A stretch of 64,000 bases of DNA from Sphingobacterium alkalisoli (GCF_005049105.1 NZ_SUKA01000009.1:124001-188000), one strand, 5' to 3'; positions 15,889-26,011 are shown, numbered from the stretch's first letter. Numbers and translations: made by a program. The notes: a model not told the origin generated them from the sequence alone.

Positions 15889-18800
15889 TTATAATGTGAT
15901 ATGGGCTCCAAATGTTACTTGTCCTTGTCCTGTCCGAATGACCCGTCCTCCACGTGCGGCGTGGAACTCGGGATCAATGCCTAGATCGTTGGCCTTCCAT
16001 AGCATAATATTAGATACCTGAAAGCGAAAACTGATGGCCTCGGCACGAAGACGTCGAACGACCTGCTCACCTAGATTGTAGGAAAGCGTAATATCTCGCA
16101 ATTTCAGGAAAGAGGCATTAAAGATATTCGAATTTGCGTAGGTGTAGTAAGAGGTATTTCTATTATAGTCATCATCACTGTTTCCCACGTACCGCGGGAT
16201 ATTTGTCTTACTTTCATCTCCTGCTTCTTTCCAACGATTGGCAAATTCGGGGTGGATCGAATTGGTATATGGTGGCTCTGACCAGAACGAATTACGATCA
16301 CGAAACATTTTATGCCCTGCATTATAACTCATATTGATACCCAACTGAAAGTTTTTGTAGACGAAGTTATTGGAAAAACCACCACTCCAAATTGGCTGGG
16401 ATGTACCCATATACAACACATCCTCCGGTGTATTGCCATCGATCTCGGATGTGACGGTGCCGTCTGCTAACGTAATTTGCGGATCCCCAATCGCATTCAA
16501 ACCAGCATAATCATAGCCAAAAAGAGTAAATGCCGGATAATCAATTACATAATCCTCCTGTATCATCCCATCCCCTGTCGCGATGGGTGTTGTACGCGCT
16601 AACTGCGTGATCTTATTCTGGTTGTACCCCAATGTAAAGCCACTACTCCAAAAGAAATTTTCCCTAATCACGTTCATGGAGTGTAAGTTGACATCTACCC
16701 CCTTATTTTCCAGATCACCAAAATTTCCGGTTACTCCAGAGAAGCCAGTCAGCGGTGAGGTGCTCAAAACACCGATCAGATCCTGCGTATTCTTGATATA
16801 TCCATCGATCGATCCCGATAGCCTACCTTGCAGAAGTCCAAAGTCTATCCCTCCATTATATACTGCCGTTCCTTCCCAAGTGAGCCTCCTATTGGCCGGC
16901 GAACTGATGATCACTCCTGCTCCAGTGACATAGTTTGGTTCCGACTCGGCCTGTAGAATATCATAAGAAGAAGCCGTACCTGGCGTTGGTGCATTACCCG
17001 TTACCCCATATGTGAAGCGTAGGTCGAGTTCACTCAACCAGTTTGGCTTGACCACAAACTCTTCCAGTCCTAAAGCCCATTTACCACCAATGCTGTAAAC
17101 CGGTCTATTCTGTGCTGATTTGTCCAAACCAAACAAGTTACTCTCATCTATCCTCCAACTGGCGTTTAAGGTATATTTACGTGAAAAAGAATAGTTCAGG
17201 TTGGAGTAGTATGAGGTAGTCCTCGCAATGACCCCCTCGCCACCACTGACAAAATTTTCATCTAGCGTGGCTACACCACCACGGACGACGCCCGTAATAC
17301 CGAGCCCCAATGTCGCGTAATCTACAGGGCGTGATACCTGCAACTGATCATCCCAACCTCTGTAAATAACCTGCGTTGCTAATGGTGTCGTACTCGTCGC
17401 CTCCTGTCCGGCCAAAATGGTAAGCTGATGCTTTTGCTGCCAGTCCAGATCATAGATCAATTGGTTCCGAATGGTCCAGTTTTTTGTTAAGGCATTATTT
17501 TCGGTCAACCGACCACCGTTTGTCGGTAGGTTATAAACTGGGGTACTGTTTACTGTGGGCGCCTGTGTAAAGGTCATCAATTCATTCCTTACGACATAAC
17601 TCTCTTGATCCAGCACCATCCTGTTGTTTGAGGACGAGACGTTATACCCATAGGTTCCTTCAAAACGCAGGCCTTTATAAAGATTGATTTTACCACCCCC
17701 TACGATTCTTGTAGACAATCCTGTACCATTAGCACGTCCTCTGTTTATTTCGTCCAAAGGAACAAAATCCAGATTAACCCGGCTTCTTGCCTGGTAGTCC
17801 ATACGGTAGGCATCACTATATCCACCCATGTAATTTACCGTCAATGGATTACCCTGGGCATCTTGCAACAACTGGTAAGGAACAGTAGATAATGTTATAG
17901 GTGTGTAGCCCGTATCGCCAGAGCTGGTCAGATTGACTATATTATTGGCAGCAGTCCGTGTACTTCCTAGATCTGTCACCAAGAAAAGTTGTAGATGTCT
18001 GTTTATATTAAAATCCTGACGCAGATTAACCTTAAAACGGTTATCCTTTTCACCAGGTGTTGTACTCTGCAAGCCGATATAGTTTACCGACCCATAGAAT
18101 GAATGAATAGGACCACCGCTCGCCAAGGATATGGTGTGATTACTCGTCATTGCATTCCGATAAATAAAATCTGAAATCTGACTACGGTTATCGATCCCAG
18201 CAAGACTATCAAGCATCAGGTCGGCCCGCTGCTGTGATAACAATCCGCGCGGCACGGCATATTGAATCTGTAAATGAGGCGGTACTGCCGAAAGGGATTC
18301 CACACTACTCCAAGGGTAATTATCGGCATATTGCGGAAAAAGCTCGCGTGCTGTGGCAATAAACTCTCTACTGTCCATCCGTCGAAGATAATTCAAGTCG
18401 GGACGTCCCTGGATATTATGATAGCCATCGTAGTCAATACGCAATTTCTGTCCTGGACGACCTTTCTTGGTCGTAATCACGATAACCCCGTTGGCCGCCT
18501 TTGCTCCCCAAATAGAAGAAGAGCTCGCATCTTTTAATACAGTTATATCTTCAATATCTTGCATATTCAGGCTTTCTACCGAAACACCTTGTAACTCGAC
18601 GCCATCTACAACTACCAATGGCCCACGTGTGGAATTGATTGAGGTCAGACCACGGATAAGCAATGGATTTTCACTACCCGAAGGGGCATTGTTCACCGTT
18701 AGTCCCGGAACCAAACCGTCTAGACGTTGCAGCACGTTGACGCTGGAAGACCTGTTCTTCATAATGTCTACATTGGGTTTTGCAAATGAACCCGCGCTGC

Positions 18801-19488
18801 GCTCCCGCGACAAATTTTGGTATCCTGTAGAATAGCTGACCTCCACATCTTCGATATCGCTAGTGAAAAGTTCCAGGATAATGTTTCCCAGATCGCCTTT
18901 CGCTTTTACGTCTCGTTGTACATAACCGAGGTAGGTTATTTGTATTGTTGCCTTTTCATTGATGTCCTTCAGAAAAAATTCCCCGTTTTCATTTGTCATC
19001 AGCTTGATATCAGTTCCCTTCACTTTAACGGTGGCACCTGCTAACGGCTTACCCGAGTAGTCTGTGACCCGACCACGTATGTCTATGTGTTCGATATGTA
19101 AAGGGGTTTTTTCGGTTGTAGGCGCTTGCTCAAGCTTCCTTATAGATACAATCTTCCCTTCGATCTGGTAGGTATAGGGCAGCCCCTTCAATACCGTTGC
19201 TAAGGCATCGTTAATATCTGCATTTTTTAGCGACACGTTAATTGTCTTTGTGTTGGGGAGTATTTTGCCGTCATAAAAAAAATCATATCCGCTCTGCTTC
19301 CTAATTTCTTTTAAAACGGCCTCCATTTGTGCATTTTTTCGGTTCAGCGTTATTTGCTGTCCAAACGTTGATGCCGTAACCTGCATCAATCCGGCTAGTA
19401 GTATTACGGTGGTTAATCGCATCATCCACATAATTTTTGTATAGAGGCGTTTGTAGGTCTCTACTTTTTGGGTAATAATTTTGTACAT
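15889..19488 (-). CDS. SusC/RagA-family TonB-linked receptor with STN domain
   Basis: An outer-membrane TonB-dependent transporter of about 1199 residues. Domains in order: signal peptide (TVILLAGLMQVTAST), STN signalling domain (ITLNRKNAQMEAVLKEIRKQ to about residue 130), carboxypeptidase-like regulatory domain (IRGRVTDYSGKPLAGATVKV), plug (LLIRGLTSINSTRGPLVVVDG and TVLKDASSSSIWGAKAANG) and a 22-strand barrel. The STN domain ties it to the FecR/sigma pair upstream. I prefer the ATG at 19488 (MYKIIT, parallel to the paralogue at 47425); ATG 19497 and TTG 19524 are alternatives. SusC, SusD and five TlpA genes form one minus-strand operon. Confidence 0.93.
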   Translation of the reverse strand: MYKIITQKVETYKRLYTKIMWMMRLTTVILLAGLMQVTASTFGQQITLNRKNAQMEAVLKEIRKQSGYDFFYDGKILPNTKTINVSLKNADINDALATVLKGLPYTYQIEGKIVSIRKLEQAPTTEKTPLHIEHIDIRGRVTDYSGKPLAGATVKVKGTDIKLMTNENGEFFLKDINEKATIQITYLGYVQRDVKAKGDLGNIILELFTSDIEDVEVSYSTGYQNLSRERSAGSFAKPNVDIMKNRSSSVNVLQRLDGLVPGLTVNNAPSGSENPLLIRGLTSINSTRGPLVVVDGVELQGVSVESLNMQDIEDITVLKDASSSSIWGAKAANGVIVITTKKGRPGQKLRIDYDGYHNIQGRPDLNYLRRMDSREFIATARELFPQYADNYPWSSVESLSAVPPHLQIQYAVPRGLLSQQRADLMLDSLAGIDNRSQISDFIYRNAMTSNHTISLASGGPIHSFYGSVNYIGLQSTTPGEKDNRFKVNLRQDFNINRHLQLFLVTDLGSTRTAANNIVNLTSSGDTGYTPITLSTVPYQLLQDAQGNPLTVNYMGGYSDAYRMDYQARSRVNLDFVPLDEINRGRANGTGLSTRIVGGGKINLYKGLRFEGTYGYNVSSSNNRMVLDQESYVVRNELMTFTQAPTVNSTPVYNLPTNGGRLTENNALTKNWTIRNQLIYDLDWQQKHQLTILAGQEATSTTPLATQVIYRGWDDQLQVSRPVDYATLGLGITGVVRGGVATLDENFVSGGEGVIARTTSYYSNLNYSFSRKYTLNASWRIDESNLFGLDKSAQNRPVYSIGGKWALGLEEFVVKPNWLSELDLRFTYGVTGNAPTPGTASSYDILQAESEPNYVTGAGVIISSPANRRLTWEGTAVYNGGIDFGLLQGRLSGSIDGYIKNTQDLIGVLSTSPLTGFSGVTGNFGDLENKGVDVNLHSMNVIRENFFWSSGFTLGYNQNKITQLARTTPIATGDGMIQEDYVIDYPAFTLFGYDYAGLNAIGDPQITLADGTVTSEIDGNTPEDVLYMGTSQPIWSGGFSNNFVYKNFQLGINMSYNAGHKMFRDRNSFWSEPPYTNSIHPEFANRWKEAGDESKTNIPRYVGNSDDDYNRNTSYYTYANSNIFNASFLKLRDITLSYNLGEQVVRRLRAEAISFRFQVSNIMLWKANDLGIDPEFHAARGGRVIRTGQGQVTFGAHITL
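19476..19483 (+). promoter_or_regulatory. Antisense promoter -7 candidate over the receptor start
   Basis: The plus-strand sequence is TAATTTTG, an exact TAnnTTTG match with a TTTG at 19450-19453 about 22 bp upstream as a possible -33. It lies opposite the first codons of the SusC receptor. Transcription from here would run to the hairpin and T-tract at 19646-19680, giving an antisense RNA of roughly 190 nt. Confidence 0.3.
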
Positions 19489-19645
19489 ATTTGTCATTTT
19501 TAAAACGCCCTTAGCGGTCGACAAAAGACCACTATCCTTGCGGTTTCACGCAATTTTAGCTAAGTTTGTTTAGTTTGGTTGTTACAGCAATCCTTAGCTT
19601 TCGACGGATGAGGTTGCTTTCATAAATAGTTCATTCCAAGCTGCG

Positions 19646-19672
19646 ACCAGAAGTGTTACAAGCCCTTCTGGT
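19646..19672. other. Conserved hairpin between FecR and receptor (copy A)
   Basis: An 8-bp perfect stem (ACCAGAAG / CTTCTGGT) with an 11-nt loop, followed on the plus strand by TTTGTTTTT. It lies between the FecR stop (19761) and the receptor start (19488). A related 27-nt hairpin occupies the same position at 47487-47513, with 21 of 27 bases identical and the closing pair changed from A-T to G-C. On the plus strand it looks like a rho-independent terminator although no plus-strand gene precedes it. Confidence 0.6.
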
Positions 19673-19760
19673 TTGTTTTTGGGACTAAGTGGGTCGTGAC
19701 CGTTTTTTCATTTCATATTGTTTTAGGTTAACACTGCTGTTGATTCATTCATATTTCACT

Positions 19761-20963
19761 TTATTTAATCACGTGAATTTTTTTGCCTTCTATTCTAAAT
19801 CTTACCATCCCCGAAGATTCAATAGACTTCAGCACCTGCGAGAGCGGCTTATCACGTGATATCCAACCTCCGGCCTCCATATCATCTGGTATCGATGCGT
19901 CATACACGACCTCGACATCGTACCACCGGGCTATTTTTCGCATAGCGGTCTTGAAATTTACGTGGTTTAAGTAAAAATCGCCATCTTTCCAATCGATGAC
20001 ATTATCCACCTCAATCGTCGCCAGCTGCAGATTTCCGTTAGCATTAGCAACCTGTTGGCCGGGCTTTAATATCCGCTGTCGTCGGCCATCGGTTACCTTG
20101 ATAGCACCTTCCATCAATGTAGTGGTTATTGCCGGCTCGTCCGCGTAGGCGTTTACATTAAATTGAGTACCTAAGACTTCGATTTCTTGTGTTCCACTTT
20201 GCACAACGAAGGGGCGTGCTTTGTTCTCGGCAATTTCAAAATAGGCCTCACCAACAAGCATTACGTAACGCTTTCCGTCATAAGATCTATTTAAATTAGC
20301 CGAATAGGTTAAGGTAGACCCGGCATTTAGCCACACCGCTGAACCATCTGGCAAACGCAGCCGATAGGTCTGGCCTTTAGCCGTCGACAACGTGTTCACA
20401 CTATTTAGTTTCTTATCTGATCCGCTGATTTCATAGATCAACTCTCCGTCCGCAGACTTCGTAATTCGCACACCCGCCTCCTCCGCCAGCTGACCGGTTG
20501 TTGCATCTGATAACTTTATCTGTTTTCCGTTGGTAAGCGTTAACGTCGCCCCTTGCGCACCCGGAGCCACGTCATTCTGATAGCCCTTGTGCACATTCTG
20601 AGACGGCCGAATTGCATCATTATAGAAAAATAATACCGCAGCGCATACGACTGCTGCCACCGCAGCAACTATTGCCAACTTCCTTTTGTACGGATACAAC
20701 ATGCGTACGGTAGCTGTACCCTGTTCCACATTATTGGCTTGGATCTTGGTTATTGTTTTAGCCCATATCGCTTCGCGATCCGCGCGCTCATATCGTTTCA
20801 ATTTCTCGTTGAGGACCTGTTCCCGGTATGTTTCTTCTAGGTGCAAACGATGTTTAGGATCTTGATCCAACCATACTGCTAACTCCGCGCGTTGCGCATC
20901 GGTAATCGTACCTTGTATTTGCGCTGCAATTAATGTTGAAATATGGAATTCGGTATCAAGCAT
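19761..20963 (-). CDS. FecR family anti-sigma factor
   Basis: A 400-residue FecR protein: cytoplasmic sigma-binding region (1-85; QRAELAVWLDQDPKHRLHLEE), one transmembrane helix (about 92-112, LAIVAAVAAVVCAAVLFFY), an insert typical of the long Bacteroidota form (GATLTLTNGKQIKLSDATTGQ), the FecR domain (LPDGSAVWLNAGSTLTY, VGEAYFEIAENKARPFVV, VLGTQFNVNAY) and the C-terminal DUF4974-like domain (NFKTAMRKIARWYDVEVVYD). It transmits ligand occupancy from the STN domain of the downstream receptor to the sigma factor at 21189. Confidence 0.95.
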   Translation of the reverse strand: MLDTEFHISTLIAAQIQGTITDAQRAELAVWLDQDPKHRLHLEETYREQVLNEKLKRYERADREAIWAKTITKIQANNVEQGTATVRMLYPYKRKLAIVAAVAAVVCAAVLFFYNDAIRPSQNVHKGYQNDVAPGAQGATLTLTNGKQIKLSDATTGQLAEEAGVRITKSADGELIYEISGSDKKLNSVNTLSTAKGQTYRLRLPDGSAVWLNAGSTLTYSANLNRSYDGKRYVMLVGEAYFEIAENKARPFVVQSGTQEIEVLGTQFNVNAYADEPAITTTLMEGAIKVTDGRRQRILKPGQQVANANGNLQLATIEVDNVIDWKDGDFYLNHVNFKTAMRKIARWYDVEVVYDASIPDDMEAGGWISRDKPLSQVLKSIESSGMVRFRIEGKKIHVIK

Positions 20964-21188
20964 TGTCGTATTCTTTGTATTAGAAACAGATTAATTTAAC
21001 TTCTCTGTAATATAGAAACCCGGTTGCGGACAAAATGCTCGAAAATAAGTTTATTTTTTCATTTGGATTTTCCACGTTGGTGCATTAAATAATATTAAAT
21101 TAATGTTTCTTTAATATAGAAACACCATAACATTCCTGAACGCTCGAAATTATTTTTATTTTTTTTGGAAAGCTTAGATTTGCGTTGC

Positions 21189-21791
21189 TTAGGGCCGATC
21201 AATCAAAAACAAAAACGCTAATAAGGTAACGGCGGAGACCCCTTGTTTTAGCAACTGGCTCTTCAGCAATTCTATTGCCCGGGCTTTGTGTCCGCGTACG
21301 GTCTTTACGGAAATACCCAACAGGTCTGCAATTTCATCTGTTTTTTTATTCTCAATGTAGATCATCTTGAAGACTTCGCGACACTTCGTCGGTAATTCTT
21401 CAATCTCGCGACTAAGAATGTGGAGCACTTCGGTCTCTATGATTTGATACAGAATGGTCTCTTCTCCGGATTCTAGCTGCGAAAAATACAATTCCTGCGC
21501 AGCATTTCGTCTTTTTAAGCTTCGAAGATGGTTTAGACTCGCATTCCGACAGCTGATATACAGAAATGCTTTTACATTTTGTGCCGTTTGGAATTCGGTT
21601 CGGTTCTGCCAAAGTTTGAAAAAACAGTCCGCTACAATATCTTCGGCCTGCTGCGTATCCTGGCATAGGGGCACGGCAAAATAACAAAGCGATTTGTAAT
21701 GTAAATCAAAAAAAAAGGCAAGCGTTGTTTCGTCTCCACCTCTAAATGACTCCATTAGATCATTTTCGCCATATTCAGCCCGTTTTTTCAT
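21189..21791 (-). CDS. ECF RNA polymerase sigma factor, FecI type
   Basis: A 200-residue ECF sigma factor: region 2 (FFDLHYKSLCYFAVPLCQD, AEDIVADCFFKLWQNR, VKAFLYISCRNASLNHLR) and region 4 (ELPTKCREVFKMIYIENKK, TDEIADLLGISVKTVRGHK). It heads the long operon with FecR, SusC, SusD and the TlpA array. The 225 bp between it and FecR is AT-rich and contains a repeated TAATATAGAAAC motif (about 21008-21019 and 21114-21125), so FecR may have its own promoter. Confidence 0.95.
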   Translation of the reverse strand: MKKRAEYGENDLMESFRGGDETTLAFFFDLHYKSLCYFAVPLCQDTQQAEDIVADCFFKLWQNRTEFQTAQNVKAFLYISCRNASLNHLRSLKRRNAAQELYFSQLESGEETILYQIIETEVLHILSREIEELPTKCREVFKMIYIENKKTDEIADLLGISVKTVRGHKARAIELLKSQLLKQGVSAVTLLAFLFLIDRP

Positions 21792-21950
21792 CAGTTTATT
21801 TGCACGCCAATCAGATTGCCAATATACATATTTATATTAAAAAAATAAGAACATGGAACTGTTGCCACTAATCGTATCAGGATATAAGCCTATCTTTTCT
21901 ATGCTTACCTTACTAGCAGAAGCAAATGGTAATAACAAAGACAATTACCG

Positions 21951-24824
21951 TCAAAGGCAGCTTCTTTTTATCAACCATACTGCGACCACGAGTACCAATC
22001 CGCCTATTGCCCACCACCAAAAGAAATTTGTTGGGTTATGATCGGGTATGTCTCCCATATATACAAATGAAGCCCAGTAGAAGGGGTTGGACAAGTGTTC
22101 ATCTGCATCGCGCAAATAGGTGATCTTAGCCTGATGTAAGGCATTCTCATAAGGTCTGCCATTTTTCAATTCTGCGTAAAACGATTGCATAATGTCTCCG
22201 GTGGCCTTGTCGGGAACAGCCCAAAGACTCATAAGCACATTCGGTACATTCGCATACATGAAGCCTCTCGCGAGGCTCATGACACCTTCTCCTCGTTGAA
22301 GTTCACCAAATCCGGAATTACATGCAGATAAGCATATCAGATCGGCATTCAAATTCATCGACAATAATTCGTATGTATGAAGCAAACCATCATTCGACGA
22401 ATCAGGCGATAAAATAAGATGTGATCGCAGGGGATTTTGGTTATTAATTTCGGAGTGTGCGGCCAAATGAATAACAGTCGATTTTCCGGTTAGTTGCTTC
22501 AAGCTGCTCTCTGTAGCTTTGGAACCCTGAAGGTACTGGCCTGGGAAAATATTTTGGATCGAAACAACTTCTTTTGCAGAGTTAGGTAACTTTGCCAGGG
22601 AAGGTTGGTCATCATAGGTCGGAGCCATTGCAAACACGGAAAGCTCTCCATTTTTTATTTTTCTATGTTGTGGCCGGTCGAGCAGTGAAAGAGCGCCGTG
22701 ATAGCTGAAGCGATACTTATGAATAAGGTAAGGATAATCTTTAAAAGTTTGGGCAGTGTGATCGATTGAGTCTAGCAAAGCCTCGAAAGGAATATGCGTC
22801 AGTATCCCGTCGGGGATAATCAATATATGGTCGGGGGATGTTTCCCGGATTACGGGAAGCAGCAGATGGTCGTACATTAGCTTCGCGGAACTTTCATAAC
22901 TTTCGTGGCCTCTCGGATCACTCAACGCTTTTCTCACATTTGATATAGCACTCATCAGTTTTTCAGATTTTTCCACAGATATAGCGCCTTTTTTTCCTTT
23001 CGTCATATACTGAATGTAAAAAGCCCGTTCGCCATCAAAGTAGTCGATCAAGGTCTTGCTTCTGAGTCTCTTTTCATTGATATTGATCCGCTTATCTTGT
23101 TGTTCAGAGTAGGACACCCCGTACATGACCTGTCGATAATTTGGGTATTTGTCATCCAAGCCACGTAACCACCTGTCAAAATCTAATTTTGCCGCCAGTA
23201 ATTCCGCCATTACACTACCACCTTCTCGATCGGGCCATAATTGGTTTGCAGCGCTTAGTGAATAAACTCGTTGCTCAAGCTGAATAATTTTGCTTTTTAA
23301 TTCCAGCTCTTCTACACGCACTTGCTGAGGGACGCCAATAGAAGTGGTTAAGGCCGTTACTAAATGCTCCTTTAGGAGTGCTGATTTTGACTGGTCGGAA
23401 ATCCATAAGATTTTTTCAAGATCTGTGTCAGCGCCTGTCTTTTCATAAAGCGTATGGGCGAGTGCCATGGCTTGGGAAAAACTATCATGAAGTAGATTGG
23501 AAAACGTCGCTTTAGACCTCAATGTCATCAGCCCCTTGCGAGATCTACCTCCCTCTCGAATCGCAATCATGTAGCAATCCAGCGCTTGTACTAGGTAATC
23601 AATAGTTCCATTTTGTTGATAGAGTTTATGAAGTAACGCACCTTTTTTAGTAAAAAATGCTCCCATATACGGGTGCGTAGGAATAAGATTGGAAGGAGGA
23701 TTATGAAGGATGTCTGTTGTGTCTCTAAAATTTGGGAAAAGTAAATTCGTAGCGCGTGATACGAATGTTGGTATGGAATCTAACCGCTCTATTTCAGCCA
23801 ATTGCAACAAAGCCTGCACTTTATACATCGTCTTATTGGCGTCAGCTTGTACCGGTATTTCTAGGGCTTTGGATAGATAATGACGTGCTGAATCACTTTT
23901 CCCTTGTGCCATGAGTATTTTCGCGTACTCGTTGTACCTAAAGATTAGCCCGGTATAGGCATCTCCGTAGGAGGAAATGAAAAACTTTTGGGTTTGCACG
24001 GCATAATCCGCAGCCTCATCATACGCCCCCAGCAGGTAATGTGCTTTAGAAAGGAGACCTAGGAAAGATCCTTGGTAATAATCTTCAGGATTTATAGATC
24101 GTAGAATGGCAAGACCTGCATGCAGACGTTTTATCGCCGCTAAGATATCTGCCTTTTGTTGATTAATTTCAATCAAAACCTCGCCGTATACCAGGTTTTC
24201 CCTCATTAGTGCATATTGATCCTGGGAAGGAGAGGAGGTCTGTTCACGGATATGACGAGATAGTTCAATATTCTCCAAAGCAGATTGGTAGTCTCCCAGA
24301 TCCAGTTGATTAAGCGCTTTGTTCAGGTAAAGGGTTTGCGTTTGTTTGTCTTGTAATAACGACCGGTCATTAAAAATGACGAGACAGCTGTCAAAGTATC
24401 TGATAGCTTGCTCATAATCAGAAAGAAAATTATAATTAATAGCAATGTTGTTAAAAACCTTAGCTCTTTTCGTTTTGATATGGGGATCATTGTCCACCTG
24501 AAGATAAAATGCGTTCAGCTCTTCAAAAACTTTAATCGACTCGCTGTTGCGTTGCAAATAGGCAAGCACAATACCGTAGGTGTTTTTTGTCTCCTGAACA
24601 AGGGCCGTATCACGGATATGATAACTATTAATAAGGCGGTTGGCGCTATCTAGGTAAAATGCGGCACTGTCCAATTTATTTTGGCCAAAGTATGTCTTGC
24701 CACTCGATGTCAAGACCTGAAGGGTCTCAAAAAGTTCTTCTTGTCCTTTCTTATCGGGGAGACGTGATCCGCTTTGGAGCCATATGAAGGCGAGGCTTAT
24801 AATAATCCATAAAGTCTTACTCAT
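21951..24824 (-). CDS. TPR-CHAT protein (caspase-like protease)
   Basis: A 957-residue protein: signal peptide, a TPR array over about 30-480, and a C-terminal CHAT (caspase HetF-associated) peptidase domain (about 640-930). The catalytic dyad is visible as HLAAH (His786/His790) and SACNSG (Cys835), followed by GEGVMSLARGFMYANVP, typical of the family. A transmembrane helix closes the protein (WAIGGLVLVVAVWLI), so the protease domain is probably periplasmic and tethered. CHAT proteases cleave target proteins in stress, defence or differentiation pathways. The target here is unknown and no effector such as a gasdermin is encoded next to it. Confidence 0.9.
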   Translation of the reverse strand: MSKTLWIIISLAFIWLQSGSRLPDKKGQEELFETLQVLTSSGKTYFGQNKLDSAAFYLDSANRLINSYHIRDTALVQETKNTYGIVLAYLQRNSESIKVFEELNAFYLQVDNDPHIKTKRAKVFNNIAINYNFLSDYEQAIRYFDSCLVIFNDRSLLQDKQTQTLYLNKALNQLDLGDYQSALENIELSRHIREQTSSPSQDQYALMRENLVYGEVLIEINQQKADILAAIKRLHAGLAILRSINPEDYYQGSFLGLLSKAHYLLGAYDEAADYAVQTQKFFISSYGDAYTGLIFRYNEYAKILMAQGKSDSARHYLSKALEIPVQADANKTMYKVQALLQLAEIERLDSIPTFVSRATNLLFPNFRDTTDILHNPPSNLIPTHPYMGAFFTKKGALLHKLYQQNGTIDYLVQALDCYMIAIREGGRSRKGLMTLRSKATFSNLLHDSFSQAMALAHTLYEKTGADTDLEKILWISDQSKSALLKEHLVTALTTSIGVPQQVRVEELELKSKIIQLEQRVYSLSAANQLWPDREGGSVMAELLAAKLDFDRWLRGLDDKYPNYRQVMYGVSYSEQQDKRININEKRLRSKTLIDYFDGERAFYIQYMTKGKKGAISVEKSEKLMSAISNVRKALSDPRGHESYESSAKLMYDHLLLPVIRETSPDHILIIPDGILTHIPFEALLDSIDHTAQTFKDYPYLIHKYRFSYHGALSLLDRPQHRKIKNGELSVFAMAPTYDDQPSLAKLPNSAKEVVSIQNIFPGQYLQGSKATESSLKQLTGKSTVIHLAAHSEINNQNPLRSHLILSPDSSNDGLLHTYELLSMNLNADLICLSACNSGFGELQRGEGVMSLARGFMYANVPNVLMSLWAVPDKATGDIMQSFYAELKNGRPYENALHQAKITYLRDADEHLSNPFYWASFVYMGDIPDHNPTNFFWWWAIGGLVLVVAVWLIKRSCL

Positions 24825-24866
24825 GAGGTAAATATACTAAATATAGACAAATGGCACAATGGAATT

Positions 24867-24902
24867 TACAGCACTTGTCTAATCGATCCGACAAGTGCTG
24901 TA
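24867..24902. terminator. Long hairpin after the GH43 gene
   Basis: A 13-bp perfect stem (TACAGCACTTGTC / GACAAGTGCTGTA) with a 10-nt loop, between the end of the GH43 gene (24947) and the start of the CHAT gene (24824), both on minus. There is no strong T-tract, so it may be a terminator or a 3' stabilising stem. Confidence 0.6.
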
Positions 24903-24946
24903 TGATATATTACAGGAGTAAGTTTAGATATTGCTTTTTAGGTTGA

Positions 24947-26011
24947 CTACTCCCCCGATGGCACTTCAAGAAATGCACCCGCAGCTACGGGCGTTCCAAA
25001 ATTGGGTGTCCCATCTGCATTCCAGGTAAACCTTTGCATCCGTGTGCTGCGTACATTGCCACAACCGTTATTATTCGGATGAGATTCCATATTTGCATGG
25101 TATATGATCCAATCTTCTTTTCCGTCCTTTGACTTGAAAAAACCGTTATGACCTGCGCCGTATGCGCTAGGTGCTTTTGTAAATACCGGATTGGGGTTTT
25201 TAGACCACGAAACGGCTTTCAAGGGATCCGCATTATCGGCCAGTCGTAACATACCCAGTGCATAGTCGTCCGTACCGCAATAACTGGCCGAATAAATCAT
25301 AAATACATCTCCATCTGGATTTTTTAAGATCTCTGGTCCTTCGTTTACGCCGAAGCCATTTCGCTCCCAGCCATGCTGTGGTGTCGATATCATGACGGTC
25401 TGTCCGGTAAGCGTATACGGATTTGACATTTTCGATATATAGATATTTTGTGTTAAGTTGTTATTTTGAGCTCCCGGTCTGCCCGACCAGATAAAGAACA
25501 ACTCGTTGCTATACTCAAAGATACTGCCATCTATAGACCACAGATCGGCCGGTTGCGTCATCAACTGTCCCTTGTCTACCCAATTATTCGTTGTTGGATC
25601 TTCATTGGCATTTTCCAGTACAAACATTCGGTGATTAACATCCTGTCCGTCGCTGGCCGTATAGTAAATATACCATTTTCCTTGCAGAAAGAACATTTCA
25701 GGCGCCCATACATCCCTGCTGTTGATGCCCGTAGCAGGAGCATTGAACACCACGGTGCTGCTCGCTGATGCGAGTTGGCTCATTTTTTCCGTTTTTCGAA
25801 TTTCAATCCGGTTGCCATGGGTTTGTAGGAAATAATAAAAATCCCCACGTTGTGCGACCCAAGGATCCGGAGCAGCGTTCAATAAGGGATTTTGAAACTT
25901 TGCCGGCCCTATAGCCTCGGGTGCTGTTGGCGTAGCTAGATAGAGTCCAGCTCCGCGTTTGTCGCAGGCTAAAGCAATGATCAAAAAGGCGATATAAATT
26001 ACAGATTTCAT
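24947..26011 (-). CDS. Glycoside hydrolase family 43 lipoprotein
   Basis: A 354-residue five-bladed beta-propeller hydrolase with a lipobox-like N-terminus (LIIALACDKRG). GH43 acidic residues are visible: general base Asp49 in APDPW, Asp161 in WSIDGSIFE, and general acid Glu224 in VNEGPE. Family members are alpha-L-arabinofuranosidases, endo-arabinanases and beta-xylosidases. The lipid anchor and the SusCD/CBM neighbours suggest surface trimming of a plant arabinan or arabinoxylan. The length is that of a single catalytic domain without the C-terminal beta-sandwich found in xylosidases. It is the last gene of the 31668-24947 operon. Confidence 0.9.
   Translation of the reverse strand: MKSVIYIAFLIIALACDKRGAGLYLATPTAPEAIGPAKFQNPLLNAAPDPWVAQRGDFYYFLQTHGNRIEIRKTEKMSQLASASSTVVFNAPATGINSRDVWAPEMFFLQGKWYIYYTASDGQDVNHRMFVLENANEDPTTNNWVDKGQLMTQPADLWSIDGSIFEYSNELFFIWSGRPGAQNNNLTQNIYISKMSNPYTLTGQTVMISTPQHGWERNGFGVNEGPEILKNPDGDVFMIYSASYCGTDDYALGMLRLADNADPLKAVSWSKNPNPVFTKAPSAYGAGHNGFFKSKDGKEDWIIYHANMESHPNNNGCGNVRSTRMQRFTWNADGTPNFGTPVAAGAFLEVPSGE

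Noticed and set aside
21000..21130. Repeated TAATATAGAAAC motif as an operator pair
   Set aside because: Two imperfect copies in very AT-rich sequence about 105 bp apart; this could be chance, so it is mentioned only in the sigma gene entry.
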